Origin: Mycoplasma haemofelis str. Langford 1
GTDB taxonomy: Bacteria > Bacillota_I > Bacilli_A > Mycoplasmatales > Mycoplasmoidaceae
Length of the DNA: 64,000 bases
Assembly (NCBI RefSeq): GCF_000200735.1
Contig: NC_014970.1
Span: 868,001 to 932,000 of the forward strand
Direction: 5' to 3'
The notes below the pieces were generated by a model that saw only the letters and a list, made by a program, of their open reading frames with translations, searched no databases and was not told the DNA's origin. The translations under genes and the position numbers were made by a program. Below are positions 30,096 through 40,425 of the stretch, piece by piece. Position 1 is the first letter of the stretch. Each line of letters starts with the position of its first letter.

Positions 30096-30713
30096 CTAAC
30101 CCTTCTTAGGTTTAGTGCATCAATCCTTGGTATAGGCAACAAAGGATTCAAAATCCTTATCAAAGGTATTCAACTTAGCCATCTCCTCACACTTCTTCTT
30201 TAAAGCCGCAAGCTTTAATTCATCGCTATTAGCCTGATCATCCCATACATTTGGTATCTTAGTAAATTTGGATGCTTCCTTCTTGTGCTCTTCTAGTTTG
30301 GCATTCCAAAGATCAGTATCTTGACTCTCTTGCGAACTCAATAAAGCTAGATTATCTCCAATCCTAGAAGATACAGTCACTGGAACTACACACCATCTTC
30401 TAGCCTTCTCTAAATCTCCAGAAGTACTGGCAAGCAAAGAAGAGCAAGCGGTCTTGATTCCTACGATAGTGCTAGCATCATTCTTATTAACTCCATTAAA
30501 TCTCAAGGCTTCATCATCCTCCTTTCCATAAGCTTCCTTTATCTTCTCTCACTCTTCTGAATCACCCTTATCTAAATTAAGAATGGAATATCCTGATGCT
30601 TCTAATCTATCCTTAATATTGGTTCCTTTGTCGTGAGATATCGCAAAGTAAGCTCCTGTAGATACAGTCCCTACTCCAGCTGCCGCAGCTAAAAATTTCA
30701 ACGGAATACTCAT
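30096..30713 (-). CDS. Family D2-like paralogue, 205 aa
   Basis: MSIPLKFLAAAAGVGTVSTG head, DRLEASGYSILNLDKGDSEE, EKARRWCVVPVTVSSRIGD and tail YTKDWCTKPKKG. The EKARRWCV signature places it with D2 although KYTPLD is replaced. It lies 2 nt from the D1 gene downstream. Confidence 0.86.
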
Positions 30714-31409
30714 TTACTTTCCTTCAACCGTACATCACTTAGTAACTTCATCAATAAGCTTCACATCGGAAATAGAAGCTCTTTCCAACCTCTCTACACA
30801 CTTATTTTGAAAATCTTCAGAAGCAGGCTGATCTGCCTTGCTCTTGTTCTCGCTAAACTTATCAATCGTTCAAGGATCAGTTCCCGAACCTTGATGTGCT
30901 AATCTATATCTCTCTCAAGCCTTCTTCCATTGGTTGGAATCTCCGCCCTTAATTAAAACGGTCTTTCCAGCATCTCTAATTAAATCTGAAATTTTAGTGT
31001 CTCTTGTGCAATACTTAAGAACATCCCTATACAATTGAGAATCTAGAGAAGAACGCTTCCCCGAATTCTCAAAACAAATATCTATAAGACCCTTATTAGC
31101 TTCATCGGAAACACTTATATCTCCCAAGATAGGGTCATTTCAGTCGAGTAACTGAAAAGCATCTTTACCTTTGGAAGCTAATTTATTTTCATTCCTATAA
31201 ACTTCTCAAGCCTTCTTCCAAGCAGAATCACCGACTTCTTTGGAAGATATAAGTCTCTTTTCTGGATTCTTGACCTTGATAAGATCAGATATTAAATGCT
31301 CTTCTCTCTTATCATCAGATAACAACTTGGGGATGCCAATGGCAGCCCCCGTGACAGCCGAAACTCCCCCTAATCCTAATAAAGATTTGAAAGCTAAAGA
31401 ATTAGACAC
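30714..31409 (-). CDS. Family K paralogue, 231 aa, GTG start
   Basis: GTG 31409 yields MSNSLAFKSLLGLGGVSAV, matching the ATG-started copy at 32694 (MDNSLALKSLLGLGG). VKNPEKRLISSKEVGDSAW, KYCTRDTKISDLIRDAGKTV and end KWCTVEGK. The start overlaps the upstream gene's stop by 8 nt. Confidence 0.85.
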
Positions 31410-32061
31410 CTACACTGACGGATGTATCCTTAGTGCAAAATTTAAAAGTATCTAAAAAGAGGGAGTTATTGAAATCATAAATTGGTTTCTTGGCATTAGA
31501 TTCACATGCAGTCATGAAAACATCGGGAGCTTTATCGTTCTTAGAGTTTTCGGTCTCTCATCCCGTAAGCTTTCAAATATCCCCATCCTTCGCCTTACTT
31601 TTATTCCTGTCATCAGAAATATAATCCTTTCAAACCTTTATCCAACCCGCATCAGACCCACCTTTAGATTTATCTAACAACTCTTTCCCCCTATCCTTAA
31701 TAAGATCGCTAACTAAAGTGTCTCTAGTGCAGTAACTTACGAAATCTCTATACCCTTCAGAATCCCTGCCAGATACCTTAGACTCTAGCCTATTCTTACA
31801 GGCAGTCTTAAAAACCTCAGGAACTTCAGCATCTGAATTCTTTAAATCTCAAACATCCTTATTAGAAGCCTTGTATTTACTCCAAGCAGAAGACCAATCC
31901 TCATTATCGGCTATAGCTCTCCTAGAAGGGTCTTCAGATAATAAAGAAGAGATAACTCTTTCTTCTTTATCGGAAGGAGAAAAAGCATAGTAACCTGCGG
32001 CTGCAGAAGCCATTCCGGCAGCAGCGGTTCCTCCAACTAATGCTGCACTGCCAAACTTCAT
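31402..32061 (-). CDS. Family K paralogue, 219 aa
   Basis: MKFGSAALVGGTAAAGMASA head, SEDPSRRAIADNEDWSSAW, SYCTRDTLVSDLIKDRGKEL and end KFCTKDTSVSVGV. The C-terminus runs 8 nt into the next gene. It pairs with 30714, as 33382 pairs with 32694. Confidence 0.86.
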
Positions 32062-32064
32062 AAA

Positions 32065-32691
32065 CTAAGCATCAGCCACTCCTTCCTCAGTGCACCACAT
32101 AACAGACTTAACATAAAGATCTTCTTTATCAGAAGCTAGGAAATCCTTTTCCCTAGTAGAGGCGCATCAACTCTTGATAGTAGCTAGATCTTGTTCTTCA
32201 TTACTATCCTTCCATTCTCCCTTCAATCCCACATCAGATCTCTTGGATTTTTGACTCCCCTTTCTTGCATTGTAAGTAGCTTTTCACTTCTCTCCATCTT
32301 CTCCCAAAAGCGTCAATCCCTTCCTAGATAATTGACTCTCAATATTCCTTATCAAGCAATACTTCTTCGCCAGAGAAAGAACCTCCTCATTCTTTTGGGA
32401 ATCTAACTCCATGCTCTTAGAACATCATGCAGATAATTTCTGGATCCCATCTTCCTTTCCAGAAATCACCTTAAGCTCAGGTATAGACTTCTTTATATTC
32501 TCCAAATCAGACTCCAATTCCAATCCCCACTGTTCAGCCCTAACCGATGCCGGCAAATCAGATATTAACTTACTTCCCTTCAAGACTTCTCGTATAGGAG
32601 TTTCTTTTGAAGAAAGATAATGGTAACCACCAAAAGCTGCTGCGCTTGTCGCTGCAGCTCCTCCCAAAAGCAAAGGTAATGTTATTTTCAT
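32065..32691 (-). CDS. Family D1 paralogue, 208 aa
   Basis: MKITLPLLLGGAAATSAAAF then GGYHYLSSKETPIREV, LKGSKLISDLPASVRAEQWG, SWC/SACSKSMELD-type segment, LIRNIESQLSRKGLTLLGE and tail MWCTEEGVADA. Located between two K pairs. Confidence 0.87.
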
Positions 32692-32693
32692 TT

Positions 32694-33389
32694 CTACTTA
32701 CCTTCTACAGTACATCAATCCACCACCTGTCCTAGAAAGACTTTATTAGAGATCTCTTTACTATTCAAATGTGTCTCACACTTAGTTCTAAGATCTTCTA
32801 AAGCTGATTGATCATCTTGATCTTTCTTGGAAGAAAATTCAGATAACTTCCAAATATCCTCTTGTAAATTCTTGTTTATAGCTCTATATCGTTCTCAAGC
32901 TCCTTTCCATTCTGCAGAATCAGCATTCTTGCTGGATTTAGATAAAGCAGTCTTTCCAAGATCTGAAACTAAATCAGAAATCAAGGTATCTCGTGTGCAA
33001 TACTTGAGCACATCCTTATATAGCTGCGAATCAAATAAAGTCTTCTTAGAAGAATGGGAGGAACAAGCGTTCAGGAAGCTTTGAGTAGCATTATCAGAGT
33101 CGGTTATGTTTGTGGAAATGGAACCGGTTCAATCTGATAACTGGAAAGTATCCTTTCCTTTGGATGCATTCTTATTGTCCTTTCTATAAATCTCTCAAGC
33201 CTTCTTCCAAGAGGCATCACCCACTTCCTTTGAAGATATAAGTCTCTTCTCTGGATTCTTATTCTTAAGGAGAGTAGATACTAATTCCTCCTTATCGCCG
33301 AGTAGCTTAGGGATTCCAATAGCTGCCCCGGTAGCAGCCGAAACTCCCCCTAACCCCAACAAGGATTTAAGAGCTAAAGAATTATCCAT
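32694..33389 (-). CDS. Family K paralogue, 231 aa
   Basis: MDNSLALKSLLGLGGVSAAT head, KNKNPEKRLISSKEVGDASW, a long Ser-rich linker, KYCTRDTLISDLVSDLGKTA and tail DWCTVEGK. Near-duplicate layout of 30714. Confidence 0.87.
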
Positions 33390-34050
33390 TTACTCTCACG
33401 GATTCCGTTTTAGCCTTGGTACAGAATGCAAGAGTGTCTATATATATCTGATTAGAAACCTCATAAACAGGCTCCTTAGCATTAGCTATGCACTTATTCA
33501 TGAAGGTATCTGGAGCATTCTGTTCTGAGTGCTTAGAATTCCAATCCCCTAACTTTCAAATATCCCCATTAGCAGTCTTAGTTGCATTCCTAGAATCAGA
33601 ACCGTAAGACTTTCACACTGCCTTCCAATCTCCATCTGATCCATTTCCCTTAACTAACAATTCCCTGCCTCCCCCATGCTCCTTAATCAAATCACTAACT
33701 AGAGTATCTCTCGTACAGTAACTAAGGAATTCCCTATATCCTTCAGAGTCCTTGCCAGATACCTTCAAAGTTAGTTTTCTCTTACAAGTAGTTTTTAAAG
33801 AAAGAGGAACATCAGCACCTTCTCCCAACCTCCAAATATCCTTCTTTGACTTCTTGTACAACTCCCATGCTTGCTTTCAAGCCTCATCTTCAGAATCAGC
33901 TATGGATCTCTTTGATGGATCGGTAGCCAATAGAGAAGAAATAGTTTTCTCATCTTTGGGAGAGGATAGCTCTTTAGCTGCTAATGCTCCTATTCCTGCA
34001 GTAGCAGTTGCTCCTGCCATAAATAAAGGAATCTTTAAAGTGGATGACAT
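33382..34050 (-). CDS. Family K paralogue, 222 aa
   Basis: MSSTLKIPLFMAGATATAG head, ATDPSKRSIADSEDEAW, CKRKLTLKVSGKDSEGYREF, SYCTRDTLVSDLIKEHGGGR and end FCTKAKTESVRVNG. Overlaps the next ATG by 8 nt (ATGGATAA). Confidence 0.86.
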
Positions 34051-34053
34051 AAC

Positions 34054-34674
34054 CTAAGCTTCTGTAGCTCCCTCCTTAGTGCATCATTTAAGAACCCTAG
34101 TATATAGATCCTCAGAAGCTAAGAAATCCTTAACGCTATTAGTGGAGCATCATGTCTTTACAGTGGGTAACTCCTTTGTGTAATTATCAGCACTCCAATC
34201 ATCATTCTCCATTCCAATGTCTGCTTTGGGAGTCTTCTTTGTCTTCCGTTGGTCGTAAGTAGCCTTCCATTCTGTGTCGTTCGATTCATTTAATAAGGTC
34301 TTATTGTGTCTAGAGAGATGACTTGAAACGCTTCTGATTAGGCAATAGGACTTAACATTCTTCAATTCTTCGGGATGCTTAACAGAATCCAAAGACATCT
34401 GATCATTACATCATTTAGCTAAAGCTCTACCACCACCTTCCTTATCGTCGGAAGTGAAGCCGATAAGGGGCTTAATATCCTTTTTGGCTGACTCAAACTC
34501 CTCTTGTCATTGCTTAATTAAGGCATCTCCGGTAAGACTAGATATCAACCTCACATTCTTAAGAGCTTCCTGTATAGATTCATTCTTGGAGGAAAAGAAG
34601 TGATAACCACCCGCAGCAGCAACGCTTACTGCAGACGCACCACCTATTGACGCAGCCGCCAGTCCTAATTTCAT
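34054..34674 (-). CDS. Family D1 paralogue, 206 aa
   Basis: MKLGLAAASIGGASAVSVAA head, GGYHFFSSKNESIQEALKN, VRLISSLTGDALIKQWQEEF, AKWCNDQMSLD, KSYCLIRSVSSHLSRHNKTL and end KWCTKEGATEA. First gene of the 28.8-34.7 kb minus run. Confidence 0.87.
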
Positions 34675-34689
34675 AGAAAAAGGAACTTA

Positions 34690-35025
34690 TTAACTTCTCC
34701 GAAGCTTGTCCAACTTATCTTGTAGATACTCAGTAATGAAGGACTTCTTTTGATTCCTAGCTATTTCCTTGCTTAAAGACTGAATCAGACTATCCTTTTG
34801 AGAATTTGAATACTTATATCCATCTCAATAATCAGAAACCTCTAAGCATCTAGCAATCAAGTCTTCAAGCGAAAAAACTAAGGGATTAGAACTATAAGAA
34901 TCCTTCTTGATAGACTTAGTTGTCACGATCTTAATTCCGAAATAATCGAATTTTGAGAAAGCCTCAGAGCTTATCTTTCCATCTAAAGTAACTAAGAATA
35001 TCTCCCTCTTATCAAACCCAATCAT
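34690..35025 (-). CDS. Probable restriction endonuclease C-terminal fragment, 111 aa
   Basis: Contains KREIFLVTLDGKISSEAFS, YFGIKIVTTKSIKKDSY and VFSLEDLIARC, then a Lys/Gln-rich end DKLDKLRRS. It lacks the head and Trp-Cys motifs of the surface families. From memory, LVTLDG.IS followed by a KIV..KSI strand resembles the C-termini of type II endonucleases of the SsoII/EcoRII sort. It is divergent from a methyltransferase with an HTH head. ATG 35025 follows an in-frame stop at 35041, so the catalytic part is missing. Confidence 0.55.
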
Positions 35026-35097
35026 CAGGCCTTTTGAAGTCTAGAACTGATATGGTTCCCATATTTAAAATCCAAGTTATTAAACAACACTAAGACT

Positions 35098-36234
35098 TTG
35101 AATCCAGCAGCACATCTAATAAGAGAAAAGAGAATTAAACTGCAGATGTCTAGAAAGGAATTGGCTGATGCTACTGGGATGTCCAAATGAGGAGAGAAGT
35201 CAATCAAGGGGTGGGAAGAAGGATCTCTTTCCCCCTCCGAGAAGGAGCTTAATACCATCCTATCCTTCCCAGAAATAATCCCTTTTCCTAATAATGAGAA
35301 AGCTACATATAAGATGATTGACTTATTTGCTGGGATAGGAGGTACTAGATTAGGCTTCTATAAGACTGGAAAGGTGAATGTAGTATTCAGTAGTGAGATT
35401 GATAAGTTCTCTATTAAGACTTACAAAGCTAACTTTGGAGAGACTCCCTCTGGAGATATCACTAAGATAGGCTCTGAAGATATTCCTGATCACGATATAT
35501 TGGTGGGGGGTTTCCCATGCCAATCGTTCAGCCAAGCCGGAAAGAAACTCGGATTTAAAGATACTAGAGGAACTTTATTCTTCGAAATAGAGAGAGTACT
35601 TAGAGATAAGAGGCCTAAGGCATTTCTATTAGAGAACGTTAAGAACTTGAAATCTCACAAAGGAGGTGAGACTTATGAAGTAATAGAGAGGGCTTTAAGG
35701 AACTTAAACTACGAAGTTTATTCAACTATCTTAAGAGCTAGAGATTTCGGAGTTCCTCAGAATCGAGAAAGAATATACATAGTAGGTTTTGATAAGGATG
35801 CTGTACAGGGATATAGGAACTTTAAATTCCCTGAAGCCACACACAAGAATACTTGTTTAGGAGATATCTTAGAGAGTGAAGTGGATGATAAATATACGAT
35901 TTCAAATACCTTGTGGGAGGGACACAAGAGAAGAAAAGTAGAGAATAAGAAGAAAGGTAAGGGCTTCGGATACTCTCTTTTTAATTTCGAAAGCCCTTAT
36001 GCTAATACTCTATCTGCTCGTTATTACAAAGATGGAAGTGAGGTATTAATAGAGCAGAAAGGAAAGAATCCTAGGAAGCTAACTCCAAGGGAAGCAGCCA
36101 GACTTCAAGGATTTCCTGATGAATTCATAATTCCTGTGAGTGATACTCAAAGCTATAAGCAGTTTGGTAACTCTGTTGCTGTGCCAGTAATATACGCTAT
36201 AGCTAGGAATATTATTTCTGCTCTTGAGTCTTAG
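35098..36234 (+). CDS. DNA (cytosine-5)-methyltransferase with N-terminal HTH, about 378 aa
   Basis: ATG 35314 begins at motif I (MIDLFAGIGGTRLGF), but the frame is open upstream and encodes an XRE-type helix-turn-helix: LIREKRIKLQMSRKELADAT and SIKGWEEGSLSPSEKE. TTG 35098 would include it all; ATG 35146 cuts the first helix. Motif IV PCQSFSQAGK has catalytic Cys141 (TTG numbering); VI LLENVKN; VIII QNRERIYIVGF; IX LTPREAARLQGFPDEF; X QFGNSVAVPV. The HTH suggests self-repression of the divergent promoter, as in the SsoII/Ecl18kI type. The start is uncertain. Confidence 0.88.
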
Positions 36235-36841
36235 TGCACCACTTCTTAACTTGATCTATTAGTAGGGTATTGAAAATGGAGTTACTTCCTAAATTAGATG
36301 AACATGATGTTTTGAAGGCTTCCGGAACAGTATCTTTCTGATCTTTCTTAGTCTGAAAATCAGCCACCTTTCAGACATCAGTAGACTCCTTATTTTCATC
36401 TATGTAACTCTGCCAAGACTTCTTCCACCCTTCTTCATCCCCATTGCCATCCTTAGATAGAAGAACCAACTTCTGATCTTTAAGCAAGTCAGAAATTCGA
36501 GTATCTCGTACGCAATATGAAACGAATCTCTCATATACCTCCGAAGCCACACCCCATTTTGCCTTCGTTTCTAATCTAGACTTGCACTTATCTTTTAAAG
36601 CCTTAGGAACTTCATTCCCGCCCCCCAATTTCCAAATATCTCCTCTAGAAGCCTTATATTTCAGTCAAGACTTCTTCCAATCCTCCTCTTCATTCTCCGC
36701 AATTAACCTTCTGGTGAAGTCCTTGCTGATTAAAGTAGAAACGGTATCTGCGTTTTTATCTTGGGCACGATTAATTAAAAACAACCCACCTGCAAAAGCA
36801 ACTCCAGCAATAATCGTAGGTAAAGGTAATCAGTTATACAT
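36212..36841 (-). CDS. Family K paralogue, 209 aa
   Basis: MYNWLPLPTIIAGVAFAGG head, ISKDFTRRLIAENEEEDW, CKSRLETKAKWGVASEVYER, SYCVRDTRISDLLKDQKLVL and end KKWCTKTQEQK. The 3' end overlaps the methyltransferase by 23 nt, tail to tail. Confidence 0.86.
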
Positions 36842-36864
36842 GGCACTTACGAAAGCTACAACTA

Positions 36865-37527
36865 CTAGAGTTGTTGCCCTACTGTTGCAACAGTCTTATC
36901 TTTAGTACACCAAGAAATCACATTCTTAAACTTAACATCCTCAACACCATAAGCCTTCTCTATTAGCTTAGTAGTACACTTAGATTTGAAATCCTCAGGA
37001 ACTTCTGTTGGCTTTCCTTTAGCATTATCTCAATCACCTACTTCCCACCCATTCTCTGCGGATTCTTTAATATAACGAGCTCACGATTCTTTCCAACCAG
37101 CATCATCCCCAGAAGAAGCTAAGGCTACCTTATTTCTGGAAGCTATTAAATTAGAGATAGTGGTCATCTCTATGCAATACGTCGAAATATCTATAAATAA
37201 CTTATCCACAACTCCCAGAACTCTCTCTTCTGCCTTCTCGAGGCATGCTTGTTTGAATTCTTCTGGGGCAGCATTAGTAACCTTAGATTTCTCATCATAA
37301 CCATCTATCCCTAAAGGATTCCCTTTGGCAGCTACATATTCAGATCACCTATCATTCCATTGATCGGAATTAGACTTTAATAAAGTTCTTCCTGACGAAA
37401 CAATAAGAGACTTAACTGTAGGTCTCTTCTCATCGGAACTTCCCTGATTCTTCAATATCCCCACTACAAAAGCAGAGCCAACCAATCCAACGCCCCCTAA
37501 TGCAGAGAGCAAAAGCTTAAGACCCAT
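36865..37527 (-). CDS. Family A paralogue, 220 aa
   Basis: MGLKLLLSALGGVGLVGSAF is an unusual head for this family (no SYLVKG and no head Cys), but SGRTLLKSNSDQWNDRW, AEERVLGVVDKLFIDISTYC and AYGVEDVKFKNVISWCTKDK are typical. The tail adds TVATVGQQL. The head was likely exchanged. Confidence 0.87.
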
Positions 37528-37568
37528 CCCTTATCTAACAACCGCACTTCATTTCCATTTGAAAATGT

Positions 37569-37586
37569 GATTTCTGATTTCTATAT
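37569..37586 (+). promoter_or_regulatory. Family J upstream element GATTTCTGATTTCTATAT
   Basis: Ends 27 nt before ATG 37614. The same 18-mer, exact or with two changes, precedes all four family J genes. The TCTATAT end could serve as a -10. Confidence 0.6.
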
Positions 37587-37613
37587 GTAAACGATCTCTG
37601 CATTTACAAATAA

Positions 37614-37979
37614 ATGACAACAAAAGTCAGGATGGGTCTTGCTGGAGGTCTGTCATCATTGGTTGCTAGTTCTATTGGTGCTTATTTTGGATTACAAAGC
37701 AATAATGACCCTGTTACCGAGATCTTAAATTTACAACGAGCATCTAAGAAGGGTCGTTGTCGTGTCAGAATTACCTCCTCTACCACCCTCGGTAGTGGAC
37801 GAGAATATAAAGACTTCTATCAAGAGAATGGAGATAAGCGGAAGGAAATAGCTACTTCTTGTCTTAAGAAATTACCTTCAGTAAATATGGATAGAGAGGA
37901 TGTGATTGTGGAAGTTATCAAAAATAGTTATGGGTCTTACGCCGTGTCTCGAGTTGTAATAAGTGAGGGTTCACAGTAA
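37614..37979 (+). CDS. Family J protein, 121 aa
   Basis: MTTKVRMGLAGGLSSLVASS head, IGAYFGLQSNNDP, KKGRCRVRITSS, YKDFYQENGDKRKEIATSCL and end YGSYAVSRVVISEGSQ. One membrane helix and a small basic domain with two conserved Cys. No Trp. Confidence 0.88.
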   Translation: MTTKVRMGLAGGLSSLVASSIGAYFGLQSNNDPVTEILNLQRASKKGRCRVRITSSTTLGSGREYKDFYQENGDKRKEIATSCLKKLPSVNMDREDVIVEVIKNSYGSYAVSRVVISEGSQ

Positions 37980-38006
37980 GCATCTACCTATTTAGTCCTT
38001 AAATTT

Positions 38007-38024
38007 GATTTTTGATTTCCATAT
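38007..38024 (+). promoter_or_regulatory. Family J upstream element, variant
   Basis: GATTTTTGATTTCCATAT differs at two positions from the other three copies and ends 12 nt before ATG 38037. Confidence 0.55.
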
Positions 38025-38036
38025 ATTGGAAATTAA

Positions 38037-38414
38037 ATGTCTGCAAGGATTAAGCTAGGACTTGGTGGCGTTTTGGCGTCACTAATTAGTGGATCTGTAG
38101 GGGCTTATTTAGGATTAGAAGAAAAGGAAGATCCGTCTATTACTAAAGTACTGAGTTTGGATTCTCAAACAACCTCTAAATTCGGTAAATGTAAAGTCCG
38201 ACTAGAAAACATAGGAGGGGAGTCTGGCACGGAGCACTCCTATTCCTATAGTGAGTTTTATAAAGAGAGGGGAGACAAGAAGGGCGTATTAGCAAACGCT
38301 TGTCTTAAGAAATTAGATAAAGACGTGGATAAAGGGGAGGAGAATGCTGTGGCTGTTTTGGAAGAGAAGAATGGTGATTGAATTGTTAAGGAGTGGAAGA
38401 TTGTGCAGCAGTAA
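38037..38414 (+). CDS. Family J protein, 125 aa
   Basis: MSARIKLGLGGVLASLISGS head, VGAYLGLEEKEDPSI, LDSQTTSKFGKCKVRLENIG, SEFYKERGDKKGVLANACL and end DWIVKEWKIVQQ with one TGA-Trp. Overlaps the convergent C2 gene by 29 nt. Confidence 0.88.
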
Positions 38415-38853
38415 CTGGTATCTTCTTAGTACATCATTCAGATACAGCAACATAAATAGGATCATTCATATCATCAACCTCCCTTTGACTTTCTTCTTCA
38501 CACTTATCTAAAAATTCTCGGGGAGGGACTTCTCCAATTTGAAATACTTGTCCTTCTAGAGAAGCAATATTTCAAGAATTTGAATTGTTAGAAGAACCTC
38601 AAGTCCTATATTTTTCATAAGCAGAGATTCAACTAGAATCATGCGCTCCTCAATTCTTATCTAATAGTTCCTTAGTTGAATCACGCTTCAGCAAATCTGC
38701 AACAGATATCTTGGACTTTCTGATCTCTGAAGTAGTTATCTCTTCCCTATTACTACCCTTTCCAAGTAATTTATAGCTTGCTGCCGCAGTACCCCCTATT
38801 GCACTTACGCCCAAAACTCCTAATAGAGACTTAGTTACTATTTGATTGGGCAT
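38386..38853 (-). CDS. Family C2 paralogue, 155 aa
   Basis: MPNQIVTKSLLGVLGVSAIG then GTAAASYKLLGKGSNREE, SVADLLKRDSTKELLDKNW, CEEESQREVDDMNDPIYVAV and end EWCTKKIPVTAAQSSTP. A lone minus gene between J genes, with a convergent 3' overlap. Confidence 0.86.
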
Positions 38854-38904
38854 CCTTACTTAAGAGTTAAAGTACGAACAAAGAAGAGCACGCCCTTAAA
38901 TTTA

Positions 38905-38922
38905 GATTTCTGATTTCTATAT
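38905..38922 (+). promoter_or_regulatory. Family J upstream element GATTTCTGATTTCTATAT
   Basis: Exact copy of the 37569 element, ending 20 nt before GTG 38943. Confidence 0.6.
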
Positions 38923-38942
38923 AGACGACCTCTAAGGGGGGC

Positions 38943-39307
38943 GTGTCTATTAAGGTCAAGACAAGCATTGCTGGTATTTTGACATCATTGATTTTCGGAA
39001 TAGCAGGCACTTATTTCTACTTTACTCAAGAAAGCGATATTGATAGAGTCTTAAATTTAGATCTACAATCGACATCTAAAAAGGGTCGATGTAAAGTTAG
39101 AGTACAAGGAATAGGGGGAAATGGAACGGAGCAGACTTTCTCATATAGTGACTTCTATAAAGAGGGAGGAGATAAGAGGGGAATGATTGCTGGAGCCTGT
39201 CTTAAGAAATTAACCAAGGTAGATAAGAATAGAGAGGATGCGGTAGCTGTAATGGAAAAGGCAACAATGGGGATTATGTCTTCAAGGAAATGAGAATTAG
39301 CAACTAA
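38943..39307 (+). pseudogene. Family J gene with a late 1-nt frameshift, GTG start
   Basis: GTG 38943 gives MSIKVKTSIAGILTSLIFGI and GRCKVRVQGIGGNG, SDFYKEGGDKRGMIAGACL. Near 39258-39265 one base appears lost. Frame 0 continues to TAG 39405-39407 inside the next gene, while frame +2 reads NGDYVFKEMRISN and stops at 39305-39307, matching the normal family end. The protein is probably made with an altered tail. Confidence 0.75.
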
Positions 39308-39322
39308 CCCCATCAAAAACGT

Positions 39323-39340
39323 GATTTCTGATTTCTATAT
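39323..39340 (+). promoter_or_regulatory. Family J upstream element GATTTCTGATTTCTATAT
   Basis: Exact copy, ending 27 nt before ATG 39368, the same spacing as at 37614. Confidence 0.6.
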
Positions 39341-39367
39341 GAGGCCGTTTCCTAGATTTTCACATAT

Positions 39368-39745
39368 ATGCCGTCCAAAGTCAAAATGGGACTTGCTGGG
39401 GGTTTAGCATCATTAATTAGTGGATCTGTAGGAGCTTATTTCGGTCTAGAAGAAAAGGAAGATCCGTCTATTGCTAAAGTACTGAGTTTGGATTCTCAAA
39501 CAACTTCTAGATTTGGAAAGTGTAAAGTCCGACTAGAAGGTATTGGAGGGCAAGATACTGGTTTCGAGAAGACTTATACATACAGCGAGTTTTATAAAGA
39601 AAAGAAGGATCCAAAAGGAGCAATAGCAAGTGCGTGTCTTACGAAATTAACTGAAGTAGATAAGAGTAAGGAGAATGCTGTAGCGGTACTTAAAGAAGAA
39701 GGTGATAGTTATGTTTTTAAGGAATTCAGAATTAGTAGTGATTAA
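39368..39745 (+). CDS. Family J protein, 125 aa
   Basis: MPSKVKMGLAGGLASLISGS head, VGAYFGLEEKEDPSIAKVLS, FGKCKVRLEGIGGQDTGFE, IASACLTKLTEVDK and end YVFKEFRISSD. Very close to 38037 over the first 60 residues, so duplication or conversion between them is recent. Confidence 0.88.
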   Translation: MPSKVKMGLAGGLASLISGSVGAYFGLEEKEDPSIAKVLSLDSQTTSRFGKCKVRLEGIGGQDTGFEKTYTYSEFYKEKKDPKGAIASACLTKLTEVDKSKENAVAVLKEEGDSYVFKEFRISSD

Positions 39746-39755
39746 CTAATCTTCT

Positions 39756-40424
39756 CTACTTAGCTTTAGAACATCACCTAATAAAGTTTAAGAACTTAGA
39801 ATCCTTCTCTCAAAGAACAGTTTCGTTCTTCTTAGTATTGCAAGTTGTCTTAAAGTCTGTTGGGGGATTTTCTTTCTGCGTCTTAACTGAATCCCAAGTT
39901 CCGGAACTCAATCCTCAAGGATTATCTTGTCCATCCCTATTGTCAGCCAAATAACTCTTTCAAGCATTCTTCCATTCTCCATCTTCTTGATTATCAGCAG
40001 TATTTAAAGCCACAAATTTAGAGCTCTTTGAAATCAAATCAGAAATAGAGAACTCCTTAGAACAATGTTTTACTACTTCTAAATAAAGAGGATCCTCTAT
40101 CCCTGAAACCCTAACCTTAGAACTATCAACACACTTACCTATGAAAGAATCTGGAGCTGTATCAGCATTCCCTTTCTTGGCATCGTAGTCCCCTAATTTC
40201 CAAACATTACTATTCTCACCAACATAAGCCTTTCATCTAGCATTCCACTGGGCAGTATCTTGACCTCTAACTAAAAGAACTCTCCCCTCTTTCTCAAATA
40301 GCTGGGAGATAGACGTCTTCTTATCTTCGCTAGTTGAAAAATTTTTAGCAGCTAAATATCCTAATCCTGAAGCACCACTAACAGCTCCAAGCCCTGCCGC
40401 AGCTTTTGTTATCGAGAAAGACAT
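39756..40424 (-). CDS. Family B paralogue, 222 aa
   Basis: MSFSITKAAAGLGAVSGASG head, FEKEGRVLLVRGQDTAQW, RVSGIEDPLYLEVVKHCSKE, FSISDLISKSSKFVALNTA-type segment and end RWCSKAK. Last gene of the second array. Confidence 0.88.
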
Positions 40425-40425
40425 A

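Noticed and set aside
35025..35258. Minus-strand ORF of 77 codons upstream of the endonuclease-like fragment
   Set aside because: It is antisense to the HTH-coding segment of the methylase, and its product shows no recognisable motif.
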